Origin: Eutreptiella sp. 'Long Island Sound 2002'
Taxonomy: Eukaryota > Euglenozoa > Euglenophyceae > Eutreptiales > Eutreptiaceae
DNA: 64,000 nucleotides
Assembly: GCA_964036045.1 (NCBI GenBank)
Contig: OZ038384.1
Coordinates: 29,741,771-29,805,770, forward strand
Direction of reading: 5' to 3'
Of the stretch, positions 22,380 to 32,903 are shown in pieces. The notes under the pieces were generated by a model. It was not told the origin of the DNA, did no database searches, and saw only the letters and a program-made list of their open reading frames with translations. Every line of letters begins with the position of its first letter. Position 1 is the stretch's first letter. Both the position numbers and the translations under genes were made by a program.

Positions 22380-23945
22380 GGTAGCACGGAGTTGACAACT
22401 TTGTTGGATACACTTGGGTATGAGTAGTACGTTGAACCTCTTGCACGTGCATGCGTATCTGGTATGGCAGAGTTGACTGCCACCTCAAGAGCCGAGCTCC
22501 AGAAAATGGGAGTGCTGCCAGGGCATGCGAACCTGCTATTGCAGCGTGCTCGCAAACCTTGTGCTGTGCAACCAGCCCCGAAGCAACCGAGGGCCCGTTC
22601 TGCCCCAAAGCTTGCCCCAAAGGCTGTGGGATTTTTCGTGGGGAGGAGTGTTTTGTAGACTCGTGGCAACGGGGCAACGGTTCAGGCCAAGGTGGTGAAA
22701 AATCCCATGCCTATGAATGGAACTACGCCTTTAAGTAGAACAATACAGCGGAGAGAACATGTTGAGGTGGTGAGGAATGCACGATCAGAGGGATAGCCTA
22801 CTGCATATCTGCTTTTCGGTCAATTGCCTGCAATTGTCAGTCCATGAGCTACATTAAGAAAGTGTTTTGTGCTCAACTTCCTTGATGCGTCAAAACTTGG
22901 GGATGTCAATCTGTACGCTCAACGAAGTTACAAAGCAACCAAAGAGCAAAAACCAACAGAATAGTGCCAAAGGGCTGAACAGAGGCAGAATCTGGGAAGC
23001 CCAACCGAAGGAGCACCTCCAAGAAAAGCTAGAGACGGTGCACGCGGTGCGGAGATTTGCCTGTTTGATGTGGCCAAGCGCCCATACTTTACCCCGTAGG
23101 CACTTTTGGTTGCATTTGTTCAACCTTCCGGTGCGATTGAGGGGTTTGTCTCGGTTTGCAAATGGTGGTCCCTTTCACACCAATTTGCATCATCCCTCAT
23201 TACACTCCTGTATGTACCCCCCCCCCCAGCCCTGGTCCTAGCATGGGCTTGTCCAAACACGGCCACCCTATCCCTCCGCATTTTTGTCGGGGGGGGGGGG
23301 GGGCAAGGAGCCCCTTTTCCAACTCCCCTCCCTTTGGCAGGGGCTCTTCTGACAGGCTGCCAAAGAAGGCCCCTTCACACAAACACACACAGACCCTTTC
23401 CAAGCGGGGGCTCTTTGCGATTGCCCATAGAGTGCCTTTCTCAGCCATTTTAGACCAAAAAACTTCGAAGCATGTGTGCCGGACAAAAATTTGAGTGACA
23501 GCGATCAAGACAAAATAAAATTCCCATTATCTCAAGCCCTTGTGTGACACGCTGCAGGCACACGAGAAGCAAACACAGGACTTTTACAAAGGCCCGGCCG
23601 AAGGAGCCCCTTTCTGAACCCCCCCCCAAAGAAATTGGGGGGCTCCTAGCCTCCCCCCCTGACAATTGTCTTTTCCGGCGTCCCAGTGTGCCCTCCACAA
23701 GACTTCGGTAGTTGGCCTCAAAAGCCGGTACATATTTTCTGTTCCTCCGAAGAGCACTGATGAAAGCGTATAATGAATACAACTGGAGCCCCCCGCCTCT
23801 ATGCCCTCCTGCCCATGGGAATGGCAAACATGATATCCAGTTCTGACAGGATGGCAATGATGTGGTCCCCCTTTTTGTGCCTAGGGCCAAATTGCGAATT
23901 GTATAGGTGACCTTTTGTGTGTTCATCCTATTTCTCTTTCACAGC

Positions 23946-24174
23946 CATGTACAGTGCTGTGGTTTTCTTGTTGTCTGATCCTGCAGACTTTTGGGTGGCA
24001 TATTTTCACCATTTCATGCACTATTATCGAGACGAAATGACAAGGCAGCATTATATGTGCCATGCGCACTATTATGGACAAGTTTTGAACTGGTTTGTTG
24101 AAAAACTGGGAGACCTGAACCATGCTTGTTGGTGCTTATCTGTGCTATGGACTGCAATCCTAGAGTCCAACTGA
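23946..24174 (+). CDS. Possible terminal exon, unknown protein, in element 2
   Basis: A pyrimidine-rich stretch ending CACAG (about 23938-23945) looks like an acceptor. The open frame after it has about 75 codons, including DFWVAYFHHFMHYYRDEM, and ends with TGA at 24172-24174. It is rich in Tyr, His and Trp. No family recognised. A 22-base near-repeat, GGACTGCAATCC-type, lies at its end (about 24147) and again about 52 bases on. Confidence 0.2.
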
Positions 24175-24465
24175 TGGACATTTGTATGCCTGTGTAGTAA
24201 TGGACTGCAATCCCAGAGTCCAAGGTACGCATGGTTTCTTGCAGTAGCAACAAAATGAATCAACCCCAATCCCCAAAACGCAAAAAACAACCGCAAAATT
24301 TCTTTTGGTCCAACACCCTACGCAAAAATGGATTCCGCAAAAAAAATCGGAAAAGAAAAAAATTTTGCCCATTTTTGCCCATTTTGGATGCTGCCGCAAA
24401 ATTTTAGCTTATCATTAATTCAAAACACCCAACACAAAAATTAGGATTCCGCGAAACTTTAGAAT

Positions 24466-25837
24466 CTGCACGGTACATGCAAACTTACGTGGCAATGACC
24501 TCACAACGTTTGCAAGGTCAGGTGATGTTCAAAAAGTGCTTTTGGCAAGGCACTCTAAATATAGGGAGGAGTGACCAAATGACTCCCTCAATCGCCTGGG
24601 TCCCCATGGCTTGCCAAACGTCGCCCTGAGATTGCAAGTTTTTGGGCGGCCCATGCCGGCTTGGAAAGGGCCAAGTCCTCTCCGTTGGGGCCCCGTAGGG
24701 GGGGGGGGGGTGATCTTGGAGAGTGGGAGATGGCACACAGAACACTCGTCATTGGTTAGGGGGTACATGTACAAGAAAAACTGGAATGCAACGCCCCACC
24801 ATAACAAAAAATTTTATGAAGGTCAAAAAAAACTTCCAAAAGTTTCCAGCCCGCGAATGACGGCCTAAATGCAGCTAAGATCTCATCGTTGGGGCTGTGT
24901 AGGGGAGGTGTCTAGGGTTGCGCAAGGTTCAGACCATAGAGGGGTCCTTGTACAAATGTACATGTATTCATGACCTTGGTGTAAATCCAGACACAACGGC
25001 CATGGTGCGCAAAAACACTTTGCGCAAACAACCAAAAAAGCAATTTTTGCGCCTTTGGCTTTCCCATGGTCCGGGTCTCATAGGCTTAGTGGCCACTACC
25101 CAGGTCCCCGTGGGTGGTAGAGGATCTGTGTTGTCACCAAATGTCTAGGTGTCCAAAGTTGCCCCCCCTTGTTAGACCCCCCAATTTGACATTTTTGTGC
25201 TTTTCTCCGTAGACATTGCATGTCTGAAATTTGCGCTTTTTCTCTTCCATTCTCGTGCTGTTGCATACCATGTTGTGTGAATCAGTGAATTTGACATTCG
25301 GTGATAGTGCAGATGAAGATTCCTCAAATGGTATGTCTATTACTGCTGAGTTGCACAATTTAACCTATATATTTGGAATCTCCATTTTCTACTGGTCATT
25401 GTGATATATGACGCCAATTCTTGACCCTGGTATCCAGACGACCGGGTATCAGGGTCCAGCTCACTTCTGGCAGATTTTACTGCCAGCTGAATTTCAAGAG
25501 AAGGCACAGATCCAGAAAAAAATTGAGAAGATTTAGATTATGTTCAGGGGTGTGATTTCATTGCCTTTCTATTTTTGAATTTTTTTGCTCACCGGGAATT
25601 TGTTTGCCTCACTTCTGAGATAGCTGTGATTAGCTGCGCTGTTGTCTGATGCCAAGCTGTAGAAAACTCGTTTCTTGACATAAAACATATTTCCAAGCAG
25701 CTCCGCATGCAGCGGCGAGACATAGAATGCATAACCTGTGCCCTTGGGCCACAGTGGGCAGATATTGTACTATGGCTGACCACGCGCCCTTGCGCAAATC
25801 AGAAGCGTGAGCCCCAGCCCCTGACCAACACACAAAC
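24466..25837. other. No assignable gene
   Basis: Downstream of AMMECR1 exon 2 on the minus strand, the next AMMECR1 exon (Trp-containing helix and the Arg-Tyr motif near the C-terminus) was looked for in this stretch and not found. A 42-codon plus-strand frame at about 25408-25536 ends in a charged KAQIQKKIEKI stretch and is unassigned. Confidence 0.4.
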
Positions 25838-26036
25838 CATCTCGAACTTTGTCATAACGCTGGGCAGGTATGTGGCTTTGTAGCTCCTGCTGGGCCTTTG
25901 AGGGTCTGAGAAGTGGATGGTCAGCCCATGTTTCCCAATAGTCCAGTCGTAGCGATCATTGGCCGGCTCAAAGCTGTGAAGCACGTTCACATTGCAAGTC
26001 AGGTCTGGCAGTTCAGAGCGTCGGATGGCGGCAAAC
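25838..26036 (-). CDS. AMMECR1: AMMECR1 domain protein, exon 2
   Basis: A 199-base exon between an acceptor (TGCGGCAG, AG at 26038-26037) and a likely donor (ATG then GTTTGT, GT at 25837-25836). Joined to exon 1, the sense crosses the junction as ALNDTRFAAIRRSELPDL, matching the SALxDxRFPPxxxxELPxL segment known in this family. It continues with CNVNVLHSFE, DWTIGKHGLTIHF and KATYLPSV, which line up with the family's CSVSxL, DWEVGxHGIxIEF and ATYLPEV segments. AMMECR1 is a widespread intracellular protein with an RNA-binding-like fold and uncertain biochemical role. The C-terminal third (about 60 residues) was not found in this window, so the gene is incomplete here, either because of another long intron or because of truncation. 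Confidence 0.85.
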
Positions 26037-26804
26037 CTGCCGCACGCACAAAGAGAAGCTGAGAATGGCAGCCCGTCGGAAGTGGCCCGGAGGACGCACT
26101 CCAACACATGTCGTTGACAACCACTACCTCGGAGGTCTCAAGGAACTGATGATCACCAGCTGAACACTCCTTTCCCAATCCTCATTGTGAGCAGTCAAGG
26201 CACATGCACAGTGCACGCAGGCCACCTGCATCTGCAGACATAATGCCCATATGCGGACCCCTTCCCCCGGGGTGCGTTGTTCACAAGTTCACCCAACGCA
26301 CCACCAGCGTCTGCCAGCCCTGCCATCACACCAGAACTACCTATTGCTTCGTCCAGTGGGCAGCCATTCAGTGAGCATCAACAGGGGCCCAGATGCCATG
26401 GTCTCAGCCGGATCAGCCAAACCCACTCCACCCTGGTCCTGCCTTGACTGGTTTGCATGCCTCATGCAGATGCAGTGAGGGTTAGGGCCTAAAGACTGTG
26501 TGGTTTGAGGCAGGAGTGCCTGCATGCACTGGGTACTAGACCACAGTCCCCGAGCAACGCCTCCCAAAGAACAGGCAGTGGGGTTAAGTGGGCGAGGCAG
26601 GTAAGGGTGCAGGTGGGAGAAGGGTAGGGAGCAGGGGGGGGGGGGGGCTGTTCGAATCCAGGACCCCAACCGGGTGTGAAAACTTTTGGCGGTCTGGAGG
26701 GGGCGGAGGGGGGTCAATGGTCGGTAATGATTGACTGAATGGAGGGGGCGGAGGGGGGGGGGGGGGGTAGGGGGTCGAGGAAAGCGTAACTCGATTGTGG
26801 AAAT

Positions 26805-26950
26805 AAGCGTAAGTCGCTTTTTTATTTTTTTTTTGGCGTAAGTCGCGTAACTTTTTTTTTTTGGCGTAAGTCGCGTTTTTTTTTTCGACGGAATTTTTTT
26901 TTTTTTGGTGTAAGTCGCGTAAACTTTTTTTTTTGGCGTAAGTCGCGTAT
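26805..26950 (+). repeat. Left TIR cluster of element 3
   Basis: Five GCGTAAGTCGC-like motifs separated by T-rich tracts, spaced about 28-43 bases. The first 43 bases mirror 30672-30714. Confidence 0.7.
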
Positions 26951-27339
26951 GGGAAAAAAAAACCCATTTTTCCAAAAAGAAGGCGGGGAAACACAAGAAC
27001 CACCCAACAACCGCCATTGCTACCGGAGGAGGTGAAGCATATAGCCCCCACGGACATTTTGGGTACCTCCGGCACGGGTAAAGCAATGGAGCCGTGGCGT
27101 GAAGGGTGGTTTTTATACTCATCGCCGGCAAATGGCGGAAATAACGTGCGGCAGATGGCGGAATCATGACCGCAAACAAAAAATGCAATTTGCCCTTCGG
27201 CCTTTGGCAAGCGGTATCAAAATGACTATATTGCTGCCGGCGCCACCGGCTACGAAGCTCAAGCCAGTGATACCACCTGAGTCCGGTCACCTGGGGCGAA
27301 CTACATTCTTCGCATGCAACCATAATGGCGTGGGGCCAA

Positions 27340-28791
27340 CTACAAGAAGTCGCCAAACACACGCTTGTAGATCAAATCAGACTTTGTGTCCGATGCCTTC
27401 GGCTTTGCACGTGGATTTGTGTTCCGCGCACAAGCGTTACGGATGTCCTTCACAAGGATCTCTTCCAGCTCTCGAATAAATCGTTTGTCGTTCACCAACC
27501 GACCCTCTGCGCCCCTTGGGTACGCCTCGGGCACCTTGAAAAACTTCCGACAGATGAACACGGATGGACGGGCATCATCACTTGTGGGGGGGTTAGAAGA
27601 GGAAGTGGACTGCGGGGTTTGTGGAGGGGCCTTAACATTGCCCTTCACTGACTTCCCATCTTGGGGCACGTCCTCGGAGTTGGAGGCCGGGAAGGCAGGG
27701 AATTCTCCCACCGTTGGCTCCGAGGAGGAGGCAGCAATGTTGCCTTCGGGTTCCGAAAGAGCATCCTCTTCATCGAAAAGGAGGGGGGAAGTAGATGGGG
27801 GCAGGGACTCAAGGTTGGAGGCTGGGGGAGGAGGAGATTCTCCGGGCTTCCAGCAAGTCAACTCCTTTTCCCACCCATTCTCCGGGATGGTGCCGGGGAC
27901 TCGGACGGAGCGATCCGCATTGATGATGCGCAGTGCTTCCTTGATGAATCCTTTCGGCAAACGTGTAACAACAACATCGTCCAGGCTCCCCCTTTGGTTG
28001 GCCACCTCATCACAAAGATGCAGCGATTGATAGCCACATGACCAACCATCCTCTTGAAAACCCAAAGCCCGAGCATGTGCGGCAACACCCTTTGACTGGA
28101 GGCGCTTCAACATTGGCCGGACCAAAGAAGTACCACAAAGTGGCTCCCAAATGTGGACTTTGAAGGCCCATACTGGGACTTTGCAGTCGATGGCACAAAG
28201 AAACCAATGGAGCCCTTCGCGATCGTCACTATTAACTATAAACAAGTGGCGCCGCCTCCAAGCCAAACGAACAGTTTTATGGTTGTTGCCCTTACTGTCT
28301 TTGTACTTCCTCATCCTATTCAGGCAGGACGCAATGTATGTCACCGCCATAGTCCATGCCCGTGGCTCCTCGACCTCATTGTGGTACAACTTGTCGTTCT
28401 GCCACGCAACAATGTCCTTGTCGCTTAACCAATCTCCCACAACAAGAGGCTTGGTTTCATCGACGGGCGTCCGGCGGGTCGCCATCCGTGCTGGAGCCAC
28501 AGGGATAGCACTATCCTCCTCCTCGGAAATGCCGGCCATCAACGGCTTGGCTACGTTGGAGGGAGGAGCAAGGACAGGCACCACAGCATCTTGCTCTGGA
28601 GTGGCGGTATTTGAAAGCTCGCTCACCCTACCAGCTAGTACGAGCGCCTCGTACGAGTCCACCTCATCCTCAACAGGACCAGGGGGTAAGGCAGCTTGCA
28701 AGAGGGAATCCACGTCCACATCTGTTTGCCACTTGCGGTACAACCACGCATCCTCATCAGGAGGGATACGGCCTCGCATGGGGCACTCCAT
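27340..28791 (-). CDS. Ulp1/SENP-like C48 cysteine peptidase
   Basis: Minus-strand gene of about 483 codons from ATG 28791; upstream the frame opens only through a TTG inside the array. Counting from that ATG, an N-terminal acidic region of about 115 residues precedes the peptidase-like domain. The domain starts with a WLSDKDIVAW helix, then GLHWFLCAID with the presumed catalytic His (residue 195), IWEPL with Glu (216) where Asp is usual, and GFQEDGWSCGYQSLHL with Gln (246) and the nucleophile Cys (252). This His-acid-Gln-Cys order is the CE-clan Ulp1 pattern. A Pro/Ser/Glu-rich linker follows, then a C-terminal segment of about 75 residues starting near the VFICRKFFKVPEAYPRG motif. The family cleaves SUMO/ubiquitin-like modifiers or polyproteins; the substrate here is unknown. 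The frame is intact, with a TAG stop. No intron is needed, which fits an element-borne gene. Asp to Glu may alter activity. Confidence 0.7.
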   Translation of the reverse strand: MECPMRGRIPPDEDAWLYRKWQTDVDVDSLLQAALPPGPVEDEVDSYEALVLAGRVSELSNTATPEQDAVVPVLAPPSNVAKPLMAGISEEEDSAIPVAPARMATRRTPVDETKPLVVGDWLSDKDIVAWQNDKLYHNEVEEPRAWTMAVTYIASCLNRMRKYKDSKGNNHKTVRLAWRRRHLFIVNSDDREGLHWFLCAIDCKVPVWAFKVHIWEPLCGTSLVRPMLKRLQSKGVAAHARALGFQEDGWSCGYQSLHLCDEVANQRGSLDDVVVTRLPKGFIKEALRIINADRSVRVPGTIPENGWEKELTCWKPGESPPPPASNLESLPPSTSPLLFDEEDALSEPEGNIAASSSEPTVGEFPAFPASNSEDVPQDGKSVKGNVKAPPQTPQSTSSSNPPTSDDARPSVFICRKFFKVPEAYPRGAEGRLVNDKRFIRELEEILVKDIRNACARNTNPRAKPKASDTKSDLIYKRVFGDFL

Positions 28792-28815
28792 TGTGGTCAA
28801 GCAAAAACCATGTGG

Positions 28816-30200
28816 GGCAAAATCAGTAGTGGCCCACAAGTGGGCAAAATGGCTACGTCACCCCTGCCGTATCGGGGATCCCCACCGCTTCAGAACGGGG
28901 GGCAAAATCAGAAGTGGCCCACAAGTGGGCAAAGTGGCTACCTCACCCCTGCCGTATCGGGGATCCCCACCGCTTCAGAGCGGGGGGCAAAATCAGAAGT
29001 GGCCCACAAGTGGGCAAAGTGGCTACCTCACCCCTGCCGTATCGGGGATCCCCACCGCTTCAGAGCGGGGGGCAAAATCAGAAGTGGCCCACAGGTGGGC
29101 AAAATGGCTACCTCACCCCTGCCGTATCGGGGATCCCCACCGCTTCAGAGCAGGGGGCAAAATCAGAAGTGGCCCACAAGTGGGCAAAGTGGCTACCTCA
29201 CCCCTGCCGCATCGGGGATCCCCACCGCTTCAGAGCGGGGGGCAAAATCAGAAGTGGCCCACAAGTGGGCAAAATGGCTACCTCACCCCTGCCGTATCGG
29301 GGATCCCCACCGCTTCAGAGCGTGGGGCAAAATCAGAAGTGGCCCACAAGTGGGCAAAATGGCTACCTCACCCCTGCCGTATCGGGGATCCCCACCGCTT
29401 CAGAGCGGGGGGCAAAATCAGAAGTGGCCCACAAGTGGGCAAAATGGCTACCTCACCCCTGCCGTATCGGGGATCCCCACCGCTTCAGAGCGGGGAGCAA
29501 AATCAGAAGTGGCCCACAAGTGGGCAAAATGGCTACCTCACCCCTGCCGTATCGGGGATCCCCACCGCTTCAGAGCGGGGGGCAAAATCAGAAGTGGCCC
29601 ACAAGTGGGCAAAGTGGCTACCTCACCCCTGCCGTATCGGGGATCCCCACCGCTTCAGAGCGGGGGGCAAAATCAGAAGTGGCCCACAAGTGGGCAAAAT
29701 GGCTACCTCACCCCTGCCGTATCGGGGATCCCCACCGCTTCAGAGCGGGGGGCAAAATCAGAAGTGGCCCACAAGTGGGCAAAGTGGCTACCTCACCCCT
29801 GCCGTATCGGGGATCCCCACCGCTTCAGAGCGGGGGGCAAAATCAGAAGTGGCCCACAAGTGGGCAAAGTGGCTACCTCACCCCTGCCGTATCGGGGATC
29901 CCCACCGCTTCAGAGCAGGGGGCAAAATCAGAAGTGGCCCACAAGTGGGCAAAATGGCTACCTCACCCCTGCCGTATCGGGGATCCCCACCGCTTTAGAG
30001 CGGGGGGCAAAATCAGAAGTGGCCCACAAGTGGGCAAAATGGCTACCTCACCCCTGCCGTATCGGGGATCCCCACCGCTTCAGAGCGGGGGGCAAAATCA
30101 GAAGTGGCCCACAAGTGGGCAAAATGGCTACCTCACCCCTGCCGTATCGGGGATCCCCATCGCTTCAGAGCGGGGGGCAAAATCAGAAGTGGTGCCCAAA
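28816..30200 (+). repeat. 85-bp tandem array, 16 units plus a partial
   Basis: Unit starts (GGCAAAATCAG) fall exactly 85 bases apart from 28816 to 30176. Identity is very high; most changes are single bases. Each unit holds three short perfect palindromes: GCCCACAAGTGGGC, GGGGATCCCC and CCGCTTCAGAGCGG. Because 85 is not a multiple of three and the unit lacks stops, all three plus frames are open over about 1.2-1.8 kb and encode the same cyclic polypeptide. I treat those frames as repeat artefacts. The array lies 25 bases upstream of the peptidase ATG, so it could affect its expression. Confidence 0.95.
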
Positions 30201-30344
30201 AGAGGGCCGGAATTGCTGCGTAACCCCTGCCGTCTCGGCGATCCCCCAAAAGGGGGGGTAGACATGGCCCACGTTCGGCCGGGGCAAAAAGGCCTCTAGG
30301 GGCTTTCCTTAAGGGCTGTCCTTAACAATAAAAAAAAAATCTCA

Positions 30345-30714
30345 TACCTCGCTTTTTTATAAAAAAGCGTAACTCGCTTTTTTATATAAAAAAAAGCGTA
30401 ACTCGCTTTTTTATATAAAAAAATGCGTAACTCGCTTTTTTATATAAAAAAAGAGCGTAACTCGCTTTTTTATAAGAAAAAAAAGCGTAACTCGCTTTTT
30501 TTATAAAAAAAAAGGCGTAACTCGCTTTTTTATATAAAAAAAAAGCGTAACTCGCTTATTTATTTTTTTTTTTGCCGTAGGTCGCGTATCAAAAAAAGCG
30601 TAAGTCGCGTATCATACATTTTTCAGTTTTTTTTTTCCACACGCGACTTACGCCAAAAAAAAAAAAAAATAAGCGACTTACGCCAAAAAAAAAATAAATA
30701 AGCGACTTACGCTT
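30345..30714. repeat. Hairpin repeats and right TIR cluster of element 3
   Basis: Eight copies of GCGTAACTCGCTTTTTTATA (period 30-38 bases) are followed by GCGACTTACGCC motifs that mirror the left cluster. AAAAAGCG and CGCTTTTT flank each core, so every copy can fold back. Confidence 0.75.
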
Positions 30715-31231
30715 GACACTAGGGGGTTGGCCAGTCAGCCGCCACAGTCCTGGGAGGGGGGGGGGGGGTACCCCAACATACAAACCTCAAAAGGATCACC
30801 ACGACGCGCTGATCATTTTGAACATCCACAACTGGGGTAAAAATTTTTTTCAGAAAAAAATTGCCCATCAGCTTAGGCTCCCATCAGCCAAGGTCCGACA
30901 CGGAGGTCAGGCCGGGGGTTGAAATTTTTTTTTGGTGCTTTTCATCCATTTTTGATTTGTCCACAAAATTCTGAGTATTTTGAGTATAGACACATAGGGT
31001 AAAAACCAAAATACCCCCTCAGGAGGCCACCAAAAAAATTTTGGTGCCTTTGGCGCCAGCACTTTTCCCCAAAATTTCAAACTGCGGAAAGATGGTTCGA
31101 AAACTTTGGGGGGTCTGGAGGGGGGGGGTCTTGGATTCGAACAGGCCACCCCCCTTGGGAGGGAGGGAGGGGTGGGCAAGGACTCGGCTGCGGCTCCTAC
31201 AGGGCTCCTATACAAACAACAACAAATTGAA

Positions 31232-31860
31232 TCAGGTCCAACAATCAGGAACATGCACGATGATGGACTTGCAAGAAGCGTGCCCTAAAGTAGTCCAAAC
31301 CACTTTGGCACAACCTCCACTGGTTGCACAACTACACCACCGGTCTTTCCATAGGGGGGGGGGGGGGTACTTGCATGTGCGCTGCACACTACTTTTGCAA
31401 CGAGTACACCTAGAACGTCCTGATCCCCCCCTTCGAAAAAAATGCATGTGACACCGATTCATCTCCACATGTGTGGGTGTTCAAACAATTGAAGCAATAA
31501 TATAGGTGACAAACTACTTTGGTGCTTGTGCCACCAGTCCATCCGTGGACATCGTTGTACTCTTATTGCCCTGCTATGCCTTTCATTGTGCACCCAATGA
31601 AAGGCACAAGACCATGCACGCAGCGTATATGCCCCATCAATGGCACCGACTTCATAATCTTTGAAATGTCCCTTGGCCCATTGTGGCCCTTCACGGCTCC
31701 AAATAAGCAGAGGTGCTTGGCACAACAGGAGAAATCCAAACAATATTTCCAAGACTACCAATCGCGACTGACACCTTCCAAATATGGCCCGCATATTTGA
31801 GATTGAATGACATGTCGGACAAGCTGGTTCGGCCTGGCTACCAACTAGACGATGAGCCAA
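31232..31860 (-). pseudogene. Cys-rich coding remnant, unknown
   Basis: Two adjoining minus-strand frames. The first (31860-31459) includes VGAIDGAYTLRAW. The second (31468-31232) has regularly placed Cys: RCTRCKSSVQRTC, then DRWCSCATSGGC and GHASC, a pattern that could bind zinc. No domain is recognised. The frames overlap by about ten bases, so one frameshift would join them. It lies in the AMMECR1 intron outside element 3. Confidence 0.3.
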
Positions 31861-32903
31861 ACGGCTAAATCTCTACGCCACGCACACACACACACCGGGT
31901 CAGGTGCTTGCCCATACACCATGGACAAGCACATATTATAAATTTTGTTATTACGGAAATTACAAAAAAATGACGGGAAATATTACCGGAAAACCCTCAT
32001 GCTACCCCTGGGTCCCCATGTGCCAAGGAATGGGGCCTTGCCTTTTTGTTTATTTTTGGTTTGTCGGCTCTTTTTGGTTTTGTGGATTTTCTTTGCATGG
32101 TTAGGATGGTCAAGATGCGATGGTCAAGATTTGCACATTGTGCAGCCAAGGTTGACTGCTGCAGGTCCCCAGGTAGCAATGGCTTGGCCTAGAAGCAGTT
32201 CTCCACATCCCATTCACATAGAGGCCACCTGCACATCATCATAGCTCGATCACACCAGGGTATTGCACTAGTCTCTTGGATGCGGCAATGGTGCAATAGT
32301 GGGCATTGTCATCCACTTTTCGCTTCTTGGTGTTGTTCTTGGATGTTTGTTGGCCCATTGGTAACAAAGAAAGATAACAATGAGGGGAAATGACTGCAAC
32401 AACACATGCAACGTGGGCGGAATGTGGGATGCAGGTGGTCCTTTTCCTGCCCTTTTTTGTGCAACTAATACCAGTTACAGCTGAGAGGCCATCTGCCCTT
32501 TTCCATCCACCCATACCAATGGCAAATTAGGGGCCACCTGCCCTTTTGTGTTCACTTGTCCCTGTTTGTATACACCGTTCTGCTAGGGCCCTGCAGGCAT
32601 TCCTGCATTGCTGAAAACGCTCTCTGAATTCCCCCGGCCTCTCCATTTACATCCCTGGTCGACCCCTCTGATGCCTGATGCCTGCCTGCATCATGACCAC
32701 CAACACCGCAGACCAGGCTGTGGTATTAAGGGGGGGGCGGGAGGTCTTTTGGCCCTGACACCCACCCACCCCAAAAAAATTGTCAAATCACATTTTGCTT
32801 TGGGAAATCCAAATTTGACTGACGGCCTTTGTGAGGCCACCCAGACCCCCCTCTGCAGACAACAATTCCTGACAAACACCATCTGCCCGAGACGCCAGGG
32901 TAC

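Larger units (their letters stand above)
20440..24465. mobile_element. Candidate TIR element 2 (4.03 kb)
   Basis: Ends are inverted copies. ATTCTAAAGATTTGCGGAAA (20440-20459) faces the reverse complement of 24446-24465, with 17 of 20 matching. Both ends also carry one copy, in the same orientation, of a 30-base identical stretch (20536-20565 and 24320-24349) containing GGATTCCGC, a motif also present in the right TIR. Plus-strand coding pieces lie inside (21271-21621, 21693-22379, about 23946-24174). No target-site duplication was recognised. A decayed DNA transposon related to Tc5/pogo-type elements would fit the helix-turn-helix-like protein, but no DDE domain was found. Confidence 0.45.
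26805..30714. mobile_element. Candidate TIR element 3 (3.91 kb) carrying a C48-like peptidase gene
   Basis: The outermost ~42 bases are inverted copies with one mismatch. AAGCGTAAGTCGC, then a T/A tract, then GGCGTAAGTCGC at 26805-26847 pairs with 30714-30672. The GCGTAAGTCGC motif is repeated about five times at the left (to about 26950) and several times at the right, followed inward by eight GCGTAACTCGC repeats (30348-30560). The body holds a minus-strand Ulp1-like gene, 25 bases from a 16-copy 85-bp array. No transposase is visible and no target duplication was recognised. Ulp1/C48 peptidases are known passengers or components of some Mutator-like, CACTA and Polinton elements, so the combination is plausible for a transposon. 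An alternative is that the short repeats are only a dispersed low-complexity family. Confidence 0.55.
26037..32903 (-). other. 6.87-kb AMMECR1 intron hosting inserted elements
   Basis: Bounded by donor AAG/GTACC (GT at 32903-32902) and acceptor GCGGCAG (AG at 26038-26037). The exons join in frame with phase 2. It contains TIR element 3 with its peptidase gene, the 85-bp array, and a Cys-rich minus-strand frame at 31860-31232. Confidence 0.8.

Noticed and set aside
26645-26665. GTTCGAATCC resembling a tRNA T-arm/B box (again, inverted, near 31134-31143)
   Set aside because: Flanking bases do not form a T stem and there is no A box, anticodon arm or acceptor pairing, so not a tRNA or a clear SINE promoter.
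26337-27362. A 341-codon minus-strand frame overlapping the end of element 3
   Set aside because: Crosses poly-C and T/A-rich TIR repeats, with Pro runs and Lys runs from low-complexity sequence; no family motif.
28151-30299. Three long plus-strand open frames (up to 615 codons) across the 85-bp array
   Set aside because: They exist because the unit has no stop in any frame and 85 is not a multiple of three; all three give the same cyclic peptide. No start context or conserved domain.
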